This document shows positions 63,022 to 64,000 of a stretch of 64,000 nt of DNA, piece after piece. The notes below the pieces were generated by a model. It was not told the DNA's origin, did not search any database, and was given only the letters and a program-made list of their open reading frames with translations. Position numbers and translations under genes: made by a program. The number at the start of each line of letters is the position of its first letter. Within the stretch, counting starts at the first letter, position 1. The DNA comes from GCA-2401155 sp045047085 (lineage in GTDB: Bacteria > Pseudomonadota > Alphaproteobacteria > Rhizobiales > Rhizobiaceae). Where the stretch lies: the NCBI GenBank assembly GCA_045047085.1, contig JASFYT010000056.1, forward strand, positions 1-64,000, given 5' to 3'.

Positions 63022-63024
63022 TTG
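62761..63024. repeat. Array of twelve YGTGAC motifs at 23-bp period
   Basis: YGTGAC begins at 62761, 62784, 62807, 62830, 62841, 62864, 62887, 62910, 62933, 62956, 62979 and 63002. All steps are 23 bp except 62830 to 62841 (11 bp, that is 23 minus 12). The 17-base spacers differ from each other. On the coding strand the motif is GTCACR. Only the six bases are conserved, in all three reading frames, so selection or origin is at DNA or RNA level rather than protein level. It fills the ORF between dam and the cytosine methyltransferase gene. It is unlike CRISPR (repeat far too short). Confidence 0.92.
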
Positions 63025-63818
63025 CTAATAATCAACTCCCCGACCTTCTTACCTTTGCCCTTGCCCACGGTATATGTGGTCTCCACGGCCTCAATGTCGG
63101 CCCATGCGAACATTGCCCTGATCTCCGGCACATCGTTGATCGACATAATGAAGCGGCCTTTGATGCTTTTTAGCTGTTTAGCCATGGCCTTGAAATCTGA
63201 CTTCGCGAACACGTCCTTGCCGTAGTCATTCTCGCAATTCCAGTATGGCGGATCGAGATAGAACAAGGTCGTTGGCTTGTCGTATCGTTGGATGAATTCA
63301 GGGTAGGGCAGGCACTCAATCACCACACCAGACAGACGCTCGTGCACGGCTTCCAGCATTGGCTCTAATTGGGTGAGATTGAACCGGGCTGGCCGGTCTG
63401 CGCTAACACCGAAATTGCGGCCTGATACTTTGCCGCCAAAGGCTGTGCGCTGCAGGTATAGGAACCTTGCAGAGCGTTCCAAATCGGTCAGGGTATCAGC
63501 CTTGGTCTCAACCAATCTATTAAACTCTGATCGGCTGGTGATCTGATATCTGATCGTTTCCAGAAACTGCGGATAGTGGCGCTGCAGGATGCGAAACAGG
63601 GTGGCGATATCCTTGTTGATGTCATTGATTACCTCTGACCGTGGCTGCTGTGAACGACGAAAGAACACACCACCCATACCGATAAAAGCTTCAGCATATG
63701 TGTCGTGTTTGATGGCAGAAATTTGCTTTGTCAGGGTCTTGGCCAGATTGCGTTTGCCGCCTAGATATGGCGCTACTGGGTTTACCGGATCAACCTCAAT
63801 TAAACTGCTGGACTCCAT
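63018..63818 (-). CDS. Phage-type DNA adenine methyltransferase (Dam, D12 class)
   Basis: 266 residues of the D12 (alpha-type) N6-adenine methyltransferases. Motif X/I is APYLGGKRNLA (residues 16-26), AEAFIGMGGVFFRR binds SAM, and the catalytic motif IV is DPPY (189-192, in LFYLDPPYWNCENDYG). The recognition site cannot be read from sequence; many relatives methylate GATC. The ATG shares one base with the stop of the upstream small ORF, and the stop overlaps the next ORF in ATGA, so the four genes form one coupled unit. Likely of phage origin. Confidence 0.92.
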   Translation of the reverse strand: MESSSLIEVDPVNPVAPYLGGKRNLAKTLTKQISAIKHDTYAEAFIGMGGVFFRRSQQPRSEVINDINKDIATLFRILQRHYPQFLETIRYQITSRSEFNRLVETKADTLTDLERSARFLYLQRTAFGGKVSGRNFGVSADRPARFNLTQLEPMLEAVHERLSGVVIECLPYPEFIQRYDKPTTLFYLDPPYWNCENDYGKDVFAKSDFKAMAKQLKSIKGRFIMSINDVPEIRAMFAWADIEAVETTYTVGKGKGKKVGELIISK

Positions 63819-63988
63819 TAGTCTGTTACCTCAAAAAGAACCCGCCTCGTACGAGGTGGCGGGATGGCCATTGCTGGCCGGTGTTGGTCGTGTGAGTTCA
63901 AGCTCACGGTTCGGGGTGTTAGTGCATCCCGGCCCCCGCCTTGGCAGGGGAATTCGTTATTGCAATGCTCCGCTGAGTGCTGTTCCAT
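63818..63988 (-). CDS. Small 56-residue ORF coupled to dam
   Basis: ATG at 63988 to TAA at 63818, whose last base begins the dam ATG (TAATG). The product is polar with a conserved-looking end AIPPPRTRRVLFEVTD. An in-frame TAG lies just upstream, so the start is inside the window. No clear ribosome site is seen, and a later start at the ATG of AMAIPPP is possible. The coupling is the main argument for a real gene. The DNA also holds several hairpins. No domain is recognised. Confidence 0.45.
   Translation of the reverse strand: MEQHSAEHCNNEFPCQGGGRDALTPRTVSLNSHDQHRPAMAIPPPRTRRVLFEVTD
63841..63950. other. Cluster of five hairpins
   Basis: Consecutive inverted repeats: CCCGCC..GGCGGG (63841-63863, with inner CCTCG/CGAGG), GGCCA/TGGCC (63866-63879), GTGAG/CTCAC (63892-63907), CGGGGTG/CATCCCG (63912-63931) and CCCCGCC/GGC.GGGG (63934-63950). 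No poly-T follows any of them. They lie inside the small ORF ahead of dam and may shape its mRNA. Confidence 0.55.
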
Positions 63989-64000
63989 TGGTTGGAACTA

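Noticed and set aside
62761..63024. CRISPR or other guide-RNA array
   Set aside because: The conserved unit is only six bases, the period is 23 bp, and no Cas or similar effector gene is near. Standard CRISPR repeats are over 20 bases.

Overview
The window reads as chromosome of an alphaproteobacterium, most likely a marine or saline member of the Hyphomicrobiales (Rhizobiales). The reasons are the dnaG-rpoD block with an alphaproteobacterial RpoD, a chemotaxis operon whose gene order matches the Sinorhizobium meliloti che operon (icpA, STAS gene, cheY1, cheA, cheW, cheR, cheB, cheY2, cheD, cheT), DUF992, HlyU and SIMPL genes, CtrA-like TTAA-N7-TTAA sites, and a form I aerobic CO dehydrogenase cluster. 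Species cannot be named from the sequence alone.

Layout. 1-740: decayed IS5-family element. 739-9486 (minus): cox cluster for aerobic CO oxidation, coxC-M-S-L-D-E-F-G; the large subunit carries the form I active-site motif AYRCSFR. 9760-17034: type 2 IPP isomerase; a LysR regulator divergent from an AhpD-like / hydrolase-OsmC fusion / phytanoyl-CoA dioxygenase-like set; an EEP-family phosphatase coupled to a cardiolipin synthase-like protein. 17249-22936: RND efflux adaptor and pump, then an APC-like transporter. 23095-28054: small single genes (kinase-like, YihY, DUF992, GlcG, DUF3095 cyclase-like, MBL fold). 28253-36993 (minus): peptide ABC transporter operon with two M20 peptidases and a reductive-dehalogenase-like Fe-S protein. 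37553-45968: complete chemotaxis operon, led by a globin-coupled receptor with a CheR-docking tail and ending in a CheT/CheZ-like gene. 46011-48744: LysR gene, a 25-codon remnant of glnK, and amt. 49312-50775: large coiled-coil protein. 50975-59458: carA, yqeY, a histone-deacetylase-like gene, an EamA transporter, dnaG, rpoD. 59657-61337: hlyU, a basic secreted protein, SIMPL gene. 61500-61575: tRNA with CAT anticodon. 61748-63988 (minus): phage-like module abutting the tRNA.

The most unusual part is that last module. Four genes are joined end to end by TAATG/ATGA overlaps: a 56-residue ORF, dam, an 88-residue ORF and a cytosine methyltransferase gene broken by one ochre codon. The 88-residue ORF is filled by twelve copies of YGTGAC (GTCACR on the coding strand) at a strict 23-bp period, with one 12-bp, frame-preserving phase jump. 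Two more units at the same spacing lie inside the 3' end of the methyltransferase gene. No known element that I can name explains this array.

Other points to follow up: two copies of a multi-hairpin intergenic element whose stems covary, a glnK deletion remnant directly ahead of amt, a CheZ-like motif in the last che gene, and a cardiolipin synthase frame whose conserved first membrane helix has no ordinary start codon.
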